A stretch of 64,000 nt of DNA from Piper betle (taxonomy: Eukaryota > Streptophyta > Magnoliopsida > Piperales > Piperaceae). The number at the start of each line of letters is the position of its first letter. Within the stretch, counting starts at the first letter, position 1. The DNA is taken from contig JAURVB010013175.1 of NCBI GenBank assembly GCA_033002965.1, forward strand, positions 1 to 64,000. Direction: 5' to 3'. Shown one piece after another: positions 1-12,234 of this stretch. The notes under the pieces are model-generated. The model was given only the letters and a program-made list of their open reading frames with translations, was not told the origin of the DNA and made no database searches. Both the position numbers and the translations under genes were made by a program.

Positions 1-583
1 GTTGGACGGAGGAGCACTGTTGTCACTTGCACACATGTCAGTCAATTGAGTGTTTATATTGTGTTATGATATTATTATATGGTGTGAATAAATGCTTGAA
101 ACATGATGATGTGACGTGATTAGTTGTTAAAATATGATGTTATGACATGATGAAAAGCTAAGACATGATGACAAGAGGTGAGATGTGATTAGAGTGCGCA
201 GAAGAAGTATGGCCCAAGTTTTATAATGAATATACAGTATATTAGATTATGTGTGATTAAAATTGTTGATATATGCATATATATTGGTATATATTGTTTT
301 GACAGGGTGGACCCTAATTGCACTTTTAGGGGAGATTTTTTCCATTTTATTTTAGAATTTTCATTGAGTTTGATCGTAATTGTATTGTTGTGTGTTTGAA
401 TTGCATGTCATTTGTGTAGTACCATGTTAGGGTTTGTGCATTCATCAATGCATTGCGAGTTGTATCTTCATCTTAAGACGCCGAGATTGGATCCTCATGA
501 GTTAGGTTTGGGTTAGCCGACCTAACGGGGCCTGTAACATACCAGTTCGGTTTACGAGCGTGGACCAGATTTGAGGTGTTACA
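1..583 (+). mobile_element. 3' end of a long LTR, family A (Tekay/Del-like)
   Basis: The stretch ends in GGTGTTACA at 583. From about 180 onward it aligns by eye with the last 400 bp of the complete family A LTR at 58762-61961: both have 'attgcacttttagggga', a run ending 'ccattttattttaga' or similar, 'gttagggttt', 'cggtttacgag' and the terminal 'ggtgttaca'. The 5' part of this LTR lies outside the window. There is no open frame of note. It is an LTR relic. Confidence 0.7.
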
Positions 584-765
584 ATGTCACTGCACTCGGT
601 GGTGATATTGCCCTCTCTCCGGCAATTTTTCGGCCAGTGACTAGCCAGACTTCACCAATCGCCACCACCATCATGTTCCTCATCATATGGGCCGTCGATC
701 CTAACCAGCGGTGACCCAGCCGCACTGCCATCAGCATTTTCCGACGACGGACACGGCCACCCCTA
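584..765 (+). mobile_element. Family B LTR fragment (GC-rich island part)
   Basis: The reverse complement of this piece matches the GC-rich part of the family B LTRs, for example 16885-17050 and 53090-53250. Shared strings include 'gaggaacatgatg' and 'gtggtggcgat'. It therefore lies opposite to the other B copies in the window. It begins directly after the family A terminus at 583, so the A LTR probably inserted into or next to an older B copy. Confidence 0.55.
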
Positions 766-774
766 CTATTAAAG

Positions 775-3125
775 GACTCAACTGAAGCTGCCATTGACCT
801 GGTGAAAGTAAAGTTGTTGAGCTAATACCTAGAGGGTAGCTCTCCTCAAAGGCTAGCTGCAGACGTCCCAAACAGACCAACATGAAGCTAGAACACTAAA
901 CACTAACAAAAATTGTTAGCTCCTTACTAATCTGGTTGGATAGGACGATATTTGGTCAAATCATTTGGCTAAACATGCCATACATGCTGGAATCATCTGT
1001 CTGGGCTAAGCATACATGCTCAAATCGTCTGACTGGACTAGCTCCTAGGGCCACTGCGAACTATGAGGATTGAAATGCAATGAACTTGGTGGGAAAAACC
1101 TAGGTTCACCCCAAAGGGTCTACTGGGTGGTCGCAGGTACTCTAAAGTGTTGTAAGGTACTAGTCTAAACTACATGAGGAAAAACTATCTCGGTGCGAGG
1201 TATGTGGCCTAACGTTTACCCATGTTTCCCTGATCCTCATCAATGCGATAGGTAAACTACGTGTACCCTCATGACACTTTGCTCCAGGTCATATGGCTAT
1301 TTTAGGGTGTCCTGCAAGTTCCACTAGCATATGGTGGACTCTTTTACGAAATAAGGGTATATGCTAATGAGTCATATGGTTCATTGTCCCCAGTCTAAGT
1401 CAAACACTCAGGTGTCCTTGTAAGAGGAATTTGATCACTCACAGGGTCTTAGCCAAGTTAGTCCTGAATCAAATATCTTGCTCTGTTCCATAATGGAACA
1501 AGGACAGCTGCTATAACTCTACTGTGTGCTATGGCTCTTGTAACAATCTATATGATCACTAACTACTGCTGAAGAGGGCTCTCTAATGGAATGGAGATGA
1601 GAACACCTGTACATGTACAGTGTGTCTCAAGGAGTATGAAAACATACTCTGCATGGAATTGTAGGATTTGCATCTGGTCTATGGCATGTGCGCTGGTCAA
1701 CGTCCACTCATCTTAACCTTTTGGTAAACTGATGGTAGGACTAGTATATCTAAAAAGGTGAATGTGAGAATGCTCAGGTGAAAGCTTGGCTCTATCTGAC
1801 ATCTCTAGTTATATGAAAAGAGACTAGATCTCTCATGGAAAACTGGACACAATGCTCTAAGACTCTAATAGAGAGGTATCTCATCCTCACAGTGGGTAAT
1901 GAAACTCTGTATAGGATATTGGGTGACTCACGATATGGGTAGGTCCCCATGGACATGACTCCAAGATCATCATGATTGGACTCCACCATAGGTGGCCAGC
2001 CTATGGAACAGCCAATCAACGATGAGTCTAATAGACGGCTCCTAAGTGGGTCTAGTTTAATCAACTAACAGTAGGCATGTATTTTTTAATACCGAATTAG
2101 TCACACACTTCTAAATGAATAGGGTTCAAACAATCCAAAGAACCACTATCTCCCCTCGAGTTACGGGGACTTATAGTGACGTTTGGCACATGTCTCATCC
2201 GCTCTTCAATGGTATGTGACTTGTCATCCCGTACCGATTTGTAGCACTAATCTTAACTCACACGACTACTATCATTGTGGTAGAATATCAAGTAAAGCTA
2301 TAAGTCAAGATGAGCATACACTGGTGTCCCTCTATCTGGTCAGTGTGGTATGGTCTAACTGAAGTCCTTATCTATGTTGGTCACAAGCTTGGGTGAAGTT
2401 GTCTCCTCCAGACTGGTTTGTCATCGGCTACCTGCACTATAAGTCCTAAACAATACCACGAAGGTACCTTCTATACTCGGGATAAAGGTTAAACCCTATG
2501 TCTCAAGGTAAGAGCCTGATCATGTTGGCAAAACACAAGGAAAACACGGTCTCCCTAATGGACGTTCCCTAACTAAACCCATCATCTATGCCAAAATTCT
2601 AATAAGAGTCAAACATTTCTCTCTAGATGGTCCTAACTCTAAACAAGTTAAATTGTGTATCTGATTATCTGCTAACCATTTGATCTGTGTAACCCTAACT
2701 GTGGGTCACATGTATGCGGTCACGCTGACTGAATAATCTAACCATTGAGGTCATCTCATGTGGATATCATACGATAATGTTTTTGACTCTGTCCATATAC
2801 ATCTCTAAAATATTCTCTAACACTGTCTGGTGATCCCTATATGACTGTTACTAACACTATCTTGCAATACACATCTGACCCAATGATGTCAGGTTAAGGC
2901 GATGGTATACAAGATGGTTGGTGAAGTCAATCATGTACCATCACATCCATATAATTCTAGTGCGCCTAACTTTCCTATGCTCGGATGATGTTACTGTAGC
3001 TATATCTTTTCCTCAATCTCTGGCTCTACTCCGAAACTATGACATGTGGTCTCTATGCAATGCTAAGAACATCCTCAAGTAGTTGTACTCCTCTAAGGTG
3101 AGGTAACTACTTGACCCTTACTTTC
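775..3125. mobile_element. Non-coding interior of a large LTR element (copy 1)
   Basis: About 2.35 kb runs co-linear with 54265-56725, with shared strings throughout such as 'acatgccatacatg', 'cctgtacatgtacag', 'gccaatcaacgatgagtct', 'taccacgaaggtacct' and 'aagatggctggtgaagtc' (with a small change here). The other copy lies between family B LTR sequence, so this is taken as the interior of the same element. I see no gag, protease, RT or integrase motif on either strand. The longest frame here (1792-2064, minus) has no recognisable domain and is not kept in the other copy. Homology stops near 3125, at the Athila-type element. Confidence 0.55.
971..1034. repeat. 32-bp minisatellite, 2 units
   Basis: Two 32-bp units at 971-1002 and 1003-1034 share the core 'catacatgct' followed by 'aatc'. 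The paralogous position at 54444-54603 has five units of the same length. Confidence 0.6.
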
Positions 3126-3129
3126 CCAA

Positions 3130-4349
3130 TAATAGCTCCCCTCGTTCGGCTCGTTTTCCTCATGCCCGCGTTCGCAGCCACTTGGTCGTTCCCAAGTCTG
3201 CTTGCCCGTTGTTAAGTGCTTAAAGTCTACAATATTTACCCATGTTTTTAATGTAATTTTGTACTTCCCAAGTATAAACATTATTAATTTAGTGATATTT
3301 TCCTTTATTTTTTATTTAATTAATATTTTATTAGATATGCTTAATTTTGGTGTTTCAATGCAGAAAAAGATGAAACAAATTAAGCTTTGGAATTGAATGG
3401 TCATGACACTTGGCCCCACCCAATGGCTAAAATTTATGGTGTTCAATGGAGTCGAAGAGTTGGAAACTTGAAGGGCCATCATAATTAATTAGACTATGTA
3501 GATTTGTGAACACCCTCTTCAAATTCTTGTATCTCCACTTTTATATAAAAGGGTGGTCATTTGTTGTTTGGGATATCACATCTCAACTCTTGGTTTAGGA
3601 ATTTAGTAAAAGAAATAGTTCAAGTTTTGTAATTCTTTTTTCTTTCATAATGAAAATTATTTTTTTTATATTGTTTTCTATTTTTATTATGGAGTAGTCT
3701 TTTATTTCGTTCTAGAGAAGAATGGAACTTAACTTGATTTAATTGAATTCATTTCAACCTTTTACTCTTTTATTCAATCGGATTGTTTGAATTATCATGT
3801 TCTAAATGCTTAGAATAGATTGATCGCCTATATCTTAGATCATGAGGTTTAATTAGATTTCAGGAGAAATTAATTAGATTAGTCATTGATAGTTCATCAT
3901 ACGACGAATCTTTTGACTTGTTTTTCATTGTGGTTGGGAAATACACAACATCGTATGCGATTGTAAGGCAATTCTTAATGCATTATTTTGTTGCTTAATC
4001 AATTATCACCGGGAGGTAGAAATTGAGGAAAAATAATAAAAGTATTAAGGAGCGGGAGCCACCATGTCATATAATTATCCTAGATCTACAATTTGAGGGA
4101 ATAAAAGATAAGAGGAAAATATGATGAAGATTAAATTCATATTAAGAGAAATTCGACTCTAGAACGAGTTTAATCATTTTAGCTTCTCCTTTTATTTAAA
4201 GTTATTACTTAGATTTAGTTAAGTCAGCTATTTTTATTTTTTTCTTCATTTTATTTTCTTTAATTAATTATAGGAAATTCATCTCTCTGTGGGACGATAC
4301 TTAAATTTATATATACTTGTATGATATAGAAATTATTTGAATAAGTTTT
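3130..4349 (+). repeat. 5' LTR of the Athila-type element
   Basis: The LTR contains a TATA-like TATATAAAA at 3543-3550 followed by a plausible transcribed leader, and ends just before the primer binding site. The left border is placed where homology to the preceding interior stops; I could not fix a TG terminus. No second copy of this LTR was found in the window. Confidence 0.5.
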
Positions 4350-4366
4350 TGGCGTCGTTGCCAGGA
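4350..4366 (+). promoter_or_regulatory. Primer binding site, tRNA-Asp type (degenerate)
   Basis: TGGCGTCGTTGCCAGG lies immediately downstream of the LTR. It differs at two positions from TGGCGCCGTTGCCGGG, the complement of the plant tRNA-Asp 3' end that Athila/Tat elements use to prime reverse transcription. Confidence 0.75.
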
Positions 4367-4559
4367 AGATCAAATTTTCTAAGTTAATATAGGATTAGAA
4401 TTTTGAGTGTTTTCTTTTATTTTTAGATTTTAGTGTCTAATTTTAAAAAAAAAGAAAAAAAGAAAAAAAATAAACTATATCATTGTCTTCTTCCTTGTTA
4501 TCATTTGTTTATGCATTAATTGGTGTGGTCACCATTGTTTTCGAATTAGATGCACTTAC

Positions 4560-5106
4560 TACTTTATCTACTCAGCTTAGTGCTTTAGCTAATCAAGTTC
4601 AAAATCTTAATATGTAGGGACATGTTAAGGCTATAGAACCAAGGTGTGAATGGTGTGGACAAGGACATTTTACAGGTCAATGTGCAACAGATCAAGTTAA
4701 CTATGTAGGCAATTTTAATAGGAACAACAATCCCTATTCCAACACCTACAATGCAGGCTGGCACAATAACCTCAACTTTTCATGGAATAATTCTCCACAA
4801 TCGGCTGCTGTCCCCACTAATCCACCACCACCATCACAACATTCTTGACCTCCTTCACTTTCTTTTCAACCATAACAACCGCATTTGATCCAAATGTTCA
4901 ATTCTATGCAACAATCTATGCAACAATTCATGCAGAATCAGCAACAACAACAACGACAGTTTATGCAACAAGTTATAGTGGAATTAAACAAGGAACCAAG
5001 TGAGCGACCCAAGGGTGTACTTCCAAGCCAACCAGAGCAACCAAAGAAAGATGGTCAAGAGCATTGCAAAGCTATAACAATCTGGAGTGGTATTACTTTA
5101 TAAGAC
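4560..5106 (+). pseudogene. Athila gag remnant with zinc knuckle
   Basis: The frame reads as Athila gag but is broken by stops at about 4615, 4848 and 4873. A CX2CX3HX4C zinc knuckle (CEWCGQGHFTGQC) is encoded at 4645-4683. It is followed by the Athila-typical 'YVGNFNR' and 'NPYSNTYN' region, a glutamine-rich stretch (4885-4990) and 'EHCKAIT' at about 5068. In the family the knuckle binds RNA during packaging. The reading frame closes at 5101-5103. This is a non-functional remnant. Confidence 0.75.
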
Positions 5107-5424
5107 TAGTTCAGCCCAATAAAGTTAAGGAAAAAGATGACAAACCAAACAACAAACATGAACCAAATACATTGGTTAGCTTACTCGGAAGCAAAGGGAC
5201 AAAAAAGATGACGTACTTATTAATGAGGTAGAAAAGGTACCATTTCCTTCTAGATTGAGGAAACAAAGTGATGAAAAATATTTCAAAAAATTTCTTGATA
5301 TATTTAAGAAATTACAAATTAACATACCTTTTGCTGAAGCACTTGAACAGATGCCTAGTTATGTAAAATACTTGAAGATATCCTAGTAAAGAAAAGGAGA
5401 GTATATGACAATGAAGTTGTAGCC

Positions 5425-5937
5425 ATGACAGAGGAATGTAGTACTGTCCTCCAAAGAAAACTACCTCATAAGTTGAAAGACCCAGGAAAATTTGTGATTC
5501 CATGTTTAATTGGAGGAAATGTTCATTGTAATGATTTATGTGACTTAGGTTCTAGTATTAATCTTATGCCTTTTTTTATTTTCAAAAGGTTAGGAATCAA
5601 GGATATTGCTCCTACTAACATTACACTCCAGTTGGCTGACCGGACATTGGTATATCCTAAAGGAGTCATTGAAGATGTTTTAATAAAGGTTGACAAGTTT
5701 ATCTTTCCTGCAGATTTTGTGGTGCTTGAAATGGAAGGAGGGAATGACAATATACCACTCATTGTTGGGAGAGGTTTCTTATCAACTGGGTAACATTAAT
5801 CGACGTAGCCGCTGGAAAACTTACGCTTAGGGTAAACAACGATTATGTCACATTTGACATCTTTAAAACCATGAATTGCCTGGATGAAACATATGATTGT
5901 TCTAGAATTGAACTATTTGATAAAACAATGTACAAAG
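5425..5937 (+). pseudogene. Athila aspartic protease domain, frameshifted
   Basis: The 122-codon frame at 5425-5793 matches the retroviral-type aspartic protease of Athila elements: 'KLKDPGKFVIPC', then the active-site region 'CDLGSSINLMP', 'LQLADRT', 'YPKGVIEDVLIKVDKFIFPADF' in the expected order, and 'IPLIVGRGFL'. The frame ends at a TAA (5791-5793). The expected continuation ('LIDVAAGKLTLRVN') runs in another frame from about 5796 to a stop at 5938-5940, so a frameshift has split the domain. The catalytic aspartate is followed by L-G-S rather than the classic T/S-G-A, as in many Athila copies. Confidence 0.75.
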
Positions 5938-6141
5938 GGGAGTGATTCATTACATAAGGCCATAAATTTTCTTTGTGAAAATGATACTGATGTGGAAGAA
6001 ATGATTAAAGTATTAGATTCACAACCAATCTTGCCTAGGAGATTCAGAGTTGTGGAAACCTTAGATCTACCAGTGCACAGATTGATGCCATCAGTTGAAG
6101 TACCACCTAATTTGGAGATTATCAAGATGGTCGGGCTGTAG
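5884..6141 (+). pseudogene. Post-protease Athila polyprotein fragment
   Basis: This 85-codon frame overlaps the end of the protease remnant. Its C-terminal part ('SVEVPPNLEI') resembles the linker that in Athila elements precedes reverse transcriptase. The frame stops at 6139-6141, and RT-coding sequence that should follow is absent. I assign no function. Confidence 0.45.
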
Positions 6142-7463
6142 ACGTTAAACCAAGCACTTCTTGGGAGGCAACCCAAGTGATTTCTTTTAAAAGTTTATTT
6201 TTATTTGTAGATTTTTTTAATATTTCTTTTTATTTTGTAGCATGGGTCAAGACCAAATTCATCATTCATGACAATCATCCGCCAACTAATTGGTTGAGGG
6301 AGTTCTCTTTCACTTCTATCTCCTTATTTTTATTTTTTAGGACAATGTTTAGTTTAAGTTTGGGGGTGATGCCTTAATTTTATGCATATTGTTCATACTT
6401 GACTCATATTTAGATTTAGATATACATATATATAGTGTAGTTTAGTGTAAAAATTTTATTATGCAATAGTATTTTAATCTCTTGGTTTAATGATAGACAC
6501 ATGTGAATTAGTCTTGCTTTTCTTGGGAAAACTTGATTAATTGATATGAGGGATGAACTGAGTAAAAGATTGTAGTCGAGAGTTGGTTCTCTACCTTATA
6601 TTATTTTCACAATCCTTTGGTTTAGATGATTTCAATGAATGTTTTGCAATAAGGATTGTACATTATGGTCATGACTTTTAGAATTTGCCCTAACGACTTT
6701 CGAGGCAAAATATTTGGCTTGCCATGTTGATGAAAATGATATTGGCATTTCATTTTGATGAGTCCGGGCCTTTCTTTAAGCCTACTTAATATGAATTATC
6801 CTCTATACACAATTTCATGGCCTTTTTATACATATTTGTTTGATTACCGTTATTTTAGCCTTGACCTTTTTTATTGAAAATATACCTTGTTGTTTGAGTC
6901 CTAGCACCCTAGTGTTTTGAATTCATTCCAAATTCTAACAGGGATCAAACTTTGAGTAGTATGGGTGGAAGGCATTGTTTTTCATAGAGTGGTGATTGAG
7001 TAGATAGTGTGGACTTTCCTGACACTTTGCTTTGTAAGAAAAAAACAAAAAAAGAGAAGAAAAACAAAAAGAAAAAAAGAAGAAGAAGAAATTGAAAAAA
7101 TAGAAAGATGAGGCAATGATCCTCCACCAGTAAACACAAAATGAAGCAATAGTCTTCCATTGGTTTGAAATAAAAGAAAAAAAAGTAGCAGGTAGTCAAT
7201 GGAAAATCAAAGCAAAGTTAGTTCTTATATTGGCTCAACTCGATACTATATTTAAGGAAGTTTGTGTCATATTGCTTGCGGATTTGTTGTACATGTATGT
7301 TAGGATTTAGAAAGTATTTTTAATGCTAGGGTGCATATTTGCCTCTAATTTTTTTTATCTTGTTTATCCTATTTTTGGTCCCTAGCCCTTGGCCTCGTTG
7401 TAGCCTATAAAGACCTATTGATTCTATTGAATTGGCATTGCCTACATTAGTGGAGATGAGAGG

Positions 7464-7913
7464 TGGCAATTTTGCAATTAAATGTTGACTTGACTCCGAC
7501 TAAAGTTGAAAATAATAATTAACTCCTAATAAATTCTAAAAAATCCAAAAAAATATTAAAAAATACCATAAAATATAATACAGTCCACAACATCAAAATG
7601 ATGTATTCTATAACTAATAACTTGTCCAAACTGTTGTATAACACATTGTAATGTATTATTTGCCTTAACAATAATTATACAATCAAATACATAAAAAAAA
7701 TAACCGCATGTTGTTGTATACTCTGATAACATGCATTTCTTATCATTTTTTTGACGTTATCATCATATACTCTGGTACACTTAACCTTCATCGTTCATTA
7801 CGCATGATTGGCCTCAGCTAAGCATGTGTGTCATGAACCGACTCAACTCGAGTGGGCAATTGAACTGACTTCTTCGCTAATGTAAAACGCTGATTTGAAT
7901 CATGTGTTTTACA
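7464..7913 (-). mobile_element. Family A LTR fragment (5' 450 bp)
   Basis: It ends 'gtgttttaca' at 7913, the reverse of the family A start. It matches 36480-36926 and 41730-42145, including 'gttgact(t/c)gactccgact', 'ttctataactaataac', 'gacgttatcatcatatac' and 'tactctggtacactt'. The rest of the LTR has been lost at the junction with the Athila-type element. Confidence 0.65.
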
Positions 7914-8528
7914 ATTCCTCTTGAATATGTCTTTCCTAAAAGAATACAAGTATATTTAGGGTTATTTAGGATTATCTTCTAAATAAGAGAAACCTAGGAA
8001 TTTGAGATTCATCATCAAATATTCGACGCCCAAAAAATAACATACAACATCTCTCACTAGCACATTGTGGGGAGTTGCACGTCACCAACTCATGGGTGCA
8101 TCCCATATTCTCCCACTCGCACATGAAGTATGTGACGGTGCTTTCTTGCTTGATCATACGAGAAATATGTCATGCAACCTGTGAGATAGCTAACACATTA
8201 GAGCTATCACTATGCACATGTTAGGGATAACATTGGAGCATTTAGGTACTAGTTGTCCCCTAGACTAATAGTGAAGTTATAACATCCCTTGTATATAAAA
8301 AATTACTTCACTCCCAATATGCACATTATGCAACCTATCGTTGGTACAATAATGGCCATGACTTGGATATAGTCAAATAATCTTCTCTTTACACTTAATT
8401 ACTTTTGATAATTAAAATGATGACTTTTACGAATGAGCACTTGTCATCTATCACTCATGGTTAAAAGTAGTTAGCTAAAAAATGTGACATTATTTTATCA
8501 TTTCAAATATAGTTATTAGCAGTTTGGC

Positions 8529-8606
8529 CAAGTTATTAGTTATAGAATACACTGTTTTTTCGATGGTCAAGTTATTAGTTATAGAATACAATGATTTTTT
8601 AGATAT
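8529..8606. repeat. 39-bp tandem duplication
   Basis: The unit beginning 'caagttattagttatagaat' occurs at 8529 and again at 8568, with few differences. It lies in the non-coding 3' part of copia 1. Confidence 0.6.
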
Positions 8607-9149
8607 CAAGTTTTATCATCCACTGTGTTATATAGTAGTGATTACTCTCTGACTATTCTCATGGTCGAAAAAACACATGAGGTGTGAAGGACATGCTACA
8701 ATGGACTCTATATTAAAAAAGAGTATGACTCATAAAGAGTGTATGCATATAATCAACACCGAACTTATCTTAGCCGAATTACCACTCATTAGCAATTGAC
8801 CTAAGTTACATCAATATTGCACCTATCTAAAGTCTCACATTTGGCTATCAATGGGATATATGGTTATGGGGTACCATATCAATTATCATAAAAAATGGTC
8901 TCATCCTTATCTACATCAAGGCTACATACATGACATGAAGTATTGATGTCTCATCTCTTATTGCTCTCAGCAATAGAGGTGAATATTCGGTAAGAGTGTC
9001 AATCATTCTATTAGTCATACTATTTGTGTGTTAATATAATTGCAATAAAGTGAAAAATAAATCTTTATCATAAATAGTAGAAAATTTATCTGTGTCCAAT
9101 AAAAAACAAAAAATCTAGGCATATAATCTCATTATTCTAATAAGAGAGT

Positions 9150-9560
9150 CATACACATTGCGAGTAACAGGTTTTGTAAGTGGGTCAGCAACAATGTGAT
9201 ATGTAGTGATGTATTTCAAGTTCACTTTATTCTATTTTACTATGTCTCTAATGAACTTAAACTTGATATCAATGTGTTTGGCTTTGTTATGATATTTAAG
9301 ATCCTCAGTGTAAGCAATGGTGGCCTCATAGTCACAAGGCATAAGGATGAAGCAATAACTCCTAAATGATGTTGAAAACATCTCAATCAAACACCCTCTT
9401 ACACCGCACTGCCAGCATCTATAAATTCTACCTCTATGGTTGATAAAGTAACACTTCTACTTCTAGCTAGGCTTTGAAATAACACCTCCTTTTGGCAAGA
9501 AGAAATAAGTAGAGGTAGATTTGCAATGCTCCAAATCGCTAGCCCAATTAGCATCAGTAT
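9150..9560 (-). pseudogene. Copia 1 RNase H remnant
   Basis: The minus strand encodes 'YTDANWASDLEHCKSTSTYF' at about 9510-9570, and downstream 'KHIDIKFKFIRDIV' and 'ADPLTKPVTRN' near 9150-9280. These are the conserved RNase H and tail motifs of Ty1/copia pol. Stops interrupt it, for example right after 'ISKPS'. Confidence 0.7.
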
Positions 9561-9599
9561 AGCCAATCAACTCTAAATCTTCGCCTCTATATGAAAGAG

Positions 9600-10686
9600 A
9601 GTAATTTGCAGTAACCTTTAGGTATTTAAAGATCCTTTTCACAACTTGTCAATGTATTGGACTTGGATCTAATTGATATCTGCTCACTAGACCCATAACA
9701 TAGGCTATATCTGGTCGCGTTCATATCATGACATACATTAAGCTGCCAATTGCACTAGCATATGGAATTCTAGTCATTTTTTACTTTTCTTATGGAGTCA
9801 AAAGACATGCTTTAAGGTGTTCGCCTTTTGCTACTAACGTTGAAGAACCTTCTGAATATATGATTCTTGTGAAAGAGATAGCAATCTTTTTGAACGATTC
9901 TACTGAATTTTAATATTTAAAAAATTCAACTTCAACCATGTCATTTATCTCAAAATTGGAGGACAACCAGTCCTTAATGAAAAGTAGATATTCTTTGTCA
10001 TTTGGGCTAGCAAAATATCATTCACATATAAACATAAAATTACAAAAAATTTCTCCAAACATTTTATGCAATGATCTTCGAGAACCACCATATAGCATAA
10101 GAAATTATAGATTTGTGGAAACACAAATTTCATTGTTTGGATGATTGTTTTAAGCTATAAATCAAACGTTGGAGTTTGCACACCTTGTTTTCTTAGCCTA
10201 GTACAACAAACCCTGTTAGTTGCTGCATATAAATATCCCCATCCAACTTGTCATTCAAAAAGGGGATTTTAACATTCATCTAATGTAATTACAGATCTAA
10301 ATGTGGTACAATGAATAATAATAGGCAAATTGAGGTAAATCAAACAATTGGATAAAAAGTTTCTATATAGTCAATACCCTCCTGGTGTGTATATCCTTCA
10401 GCAACTAGTTAGGTTTTGTCTTTTTCAACTAAGTCATCAGCCTTTATTTTGAGTTTTAAAACTCATTTATTGCCATTATCTGTATATCTTTTAGGAGGAT
10501 CAACCAAAGTCTAAACTTTATCAACTTTCATTGACTCCATTGCCTTTATCAGTTATCACTAATAGGACTAGACAATGCCTCTTGGATTGTCATTCGCTCA
10601 TCATCTTTTGGAGATCGAACCATTTCATCTTTCCTTGAAGCATTAAAATTTCAGCCTTGACATCGAAATGACGTCAAGGAACAACT
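9600..10686 (-). pseudogene. Copia 1 reverse transcriptase remnant (YVND)
   Basis: The RT palm motif is present at about 10040-10070 as 'LYVNDILLA'. The family norm is YVDD, so one catalytic aspartate is replaced by asparagine. Upstream (10140-10260) are 'DIYMQQLTGFVV' and 'ENKVCKLQRLIYSLKQ', the usual copia RT block, with in-frame stops. The frame is cut at 10686 by the LTR nest and resumes beyond 17985. It is inactive on both counts. Confidence 0.7.
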
Positions 10687-12234
10687 CTAACACCCCGATT
10701 TTTGATTCACTTGAGAATCAAATCAGAAATGTTACGAACGAGTCGAGTCATGCTTAAAGTTGTTATTCGGTAAGACTCGATCAATAAAATAGATTGAAAT
10801 AACTTTTTTGGTGTCATGAGAATGAAAGACATTGTTAAATATATGTCAAAACACGTCGAATATAAATAAAAGTAAGAAAGTAAATAACTCCGCTGAACTC
10901 AAGTGTGTCTAGTATTTATTTGTCCCCCCATCAAAGTCGACTTAGGATTTACAAGACCTACATATATTATATGAAAGACATTAGTAACGAGTGTTTCTGG
11001 TCTGAAAATAACTAGTATAAACTAGAAAATGGGTATTCCATTATCCACGAAAACTTATTAAACTTCAGAATTGCCTCACACTAGGTGGTAAGCAAACATA
11101 CTTTAACAAGTGTCGGCTCACATGCATGGCTAATATTCATATTCATACATACAATGCTTACGTTCTCACAACTTCCATATTATACACTCCACGGTAATCG
11201 AGTGGCAAAATGAACGGTCAAGTTAGTGCCACAAATTCCCAAAACGTGTTGAGTTATGCAGTACCCTCATACACCGCACTGCCTCAAGGTTTGAAGGAGT
11301 ACTAGTGCGGACTATGCATATCTCCATCCCGCTCATTCTCTTATTCGTGAAATCCATAAAAATGTGCATACTTATAAAATAGGTTTAGGGAAGAGACTTG
11401 TATAATATATTTATGGAGCTTCAGTTCGAAAACCAACAAGGAATCTCGTAACACCCTGATTTCGATTCAACTAAGAACCAGATCAGAAATGTTACAAACG
11501 AGTCGAGTCATGTTTAAAGTTGTGGGTAGGTACAACTCAATCGATAAAATAGATGGAAACAATCCTCTTGATGTCATGAGAATGGAAGACATTCTTAAAT
11601 AAGCATTAAAACACATCAAATATAAGTAAAAGTAAGAAAAGAAATAAATGTGTTGAGCACAATTGTGTGTAGCGTTTATTTGTCTTTCCACAAAAGTCGA
11701 CTCAAGATTTATAATACCTACATATATTATATGAAAACCTTCAGTAACGAATGTTAGTGGTCCAAAAAATAACTAATACAAACTGACATTTGTGTATTCC
11801 ATTACCCACGAAAACTTATGAAACTTCAAGACTACCTCACATTGGGCGATAAACAAACATACTTAAGCAAGTGCCGGCTCGCATGTGAGGCTCATAATTA
11901 TATTCATACATACAACGATTACGCCCTCACATCTTCCATATCACCTGCCATGGTACTCAAGTGGCAAAAGGAACAGTTAAGTTAGTGCCAATAATTCCGG
12001 AAATGTGTTGCATTATGCAGTACCATCATACACCTCACTACCTCATGGTTTGAAGGAGTACTAGTGTGATTCATACATATCTCCATACTGCTCACTCTCT
12101 TATTCGTGAAATCCATAAAAATGCACTTACTCATATAATAGGCTTAGGAAAGAGGCTTGTATCACATATTTTTAGAGCTTTATTCAAAAACCAGCAAGGG
12201 ATCTCATCCTTGTAGTTTTATTAAACATGAGTAG

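Larger units (their letters stand above)
3130..7463 (+). mobile_element. Internally deleted Athila-type Ty3/gypsy element
   Basis: The order is: an LTR (about 3130-4349), a tRNA-Asp-type primer binding site (4350-4366), gag zinc-knuckle region (4560-5106), aspartic protease (5425-5937), a short post-protease frame (5884-6141), then the leader 'cttcttgggaggcaaccc' and 'taagtttgggggtg' strings that in Athila elements lie downstream of pol. Reverse transcriptase, RNase H and integrase are missing between about 6140 and 6150. Gag carries several in-frame stops. No 3' LTR is visible; the right part (about 6380-7463) is AT-rich with an A/G-rich run at 7035-7100. It abuts a family A fragment at about 7464. 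The exact LTR start is uncertain. Confidence 0.75.

Noticed and set aside
1792..2064. 90-codon minus frame in the element interior
   Set aside because: The frame is not preserved in the co-linear copy near 55350-55700 and shows no known motif.
3130..7463. Possible endogenous pararetrovirus
   Set aside because: The tRNA-Asp primer site, the Athila-type knuckle CX2CX3HX4C and the protease context fit Ty3/gypsy, and no movement or coat protein motif is present.
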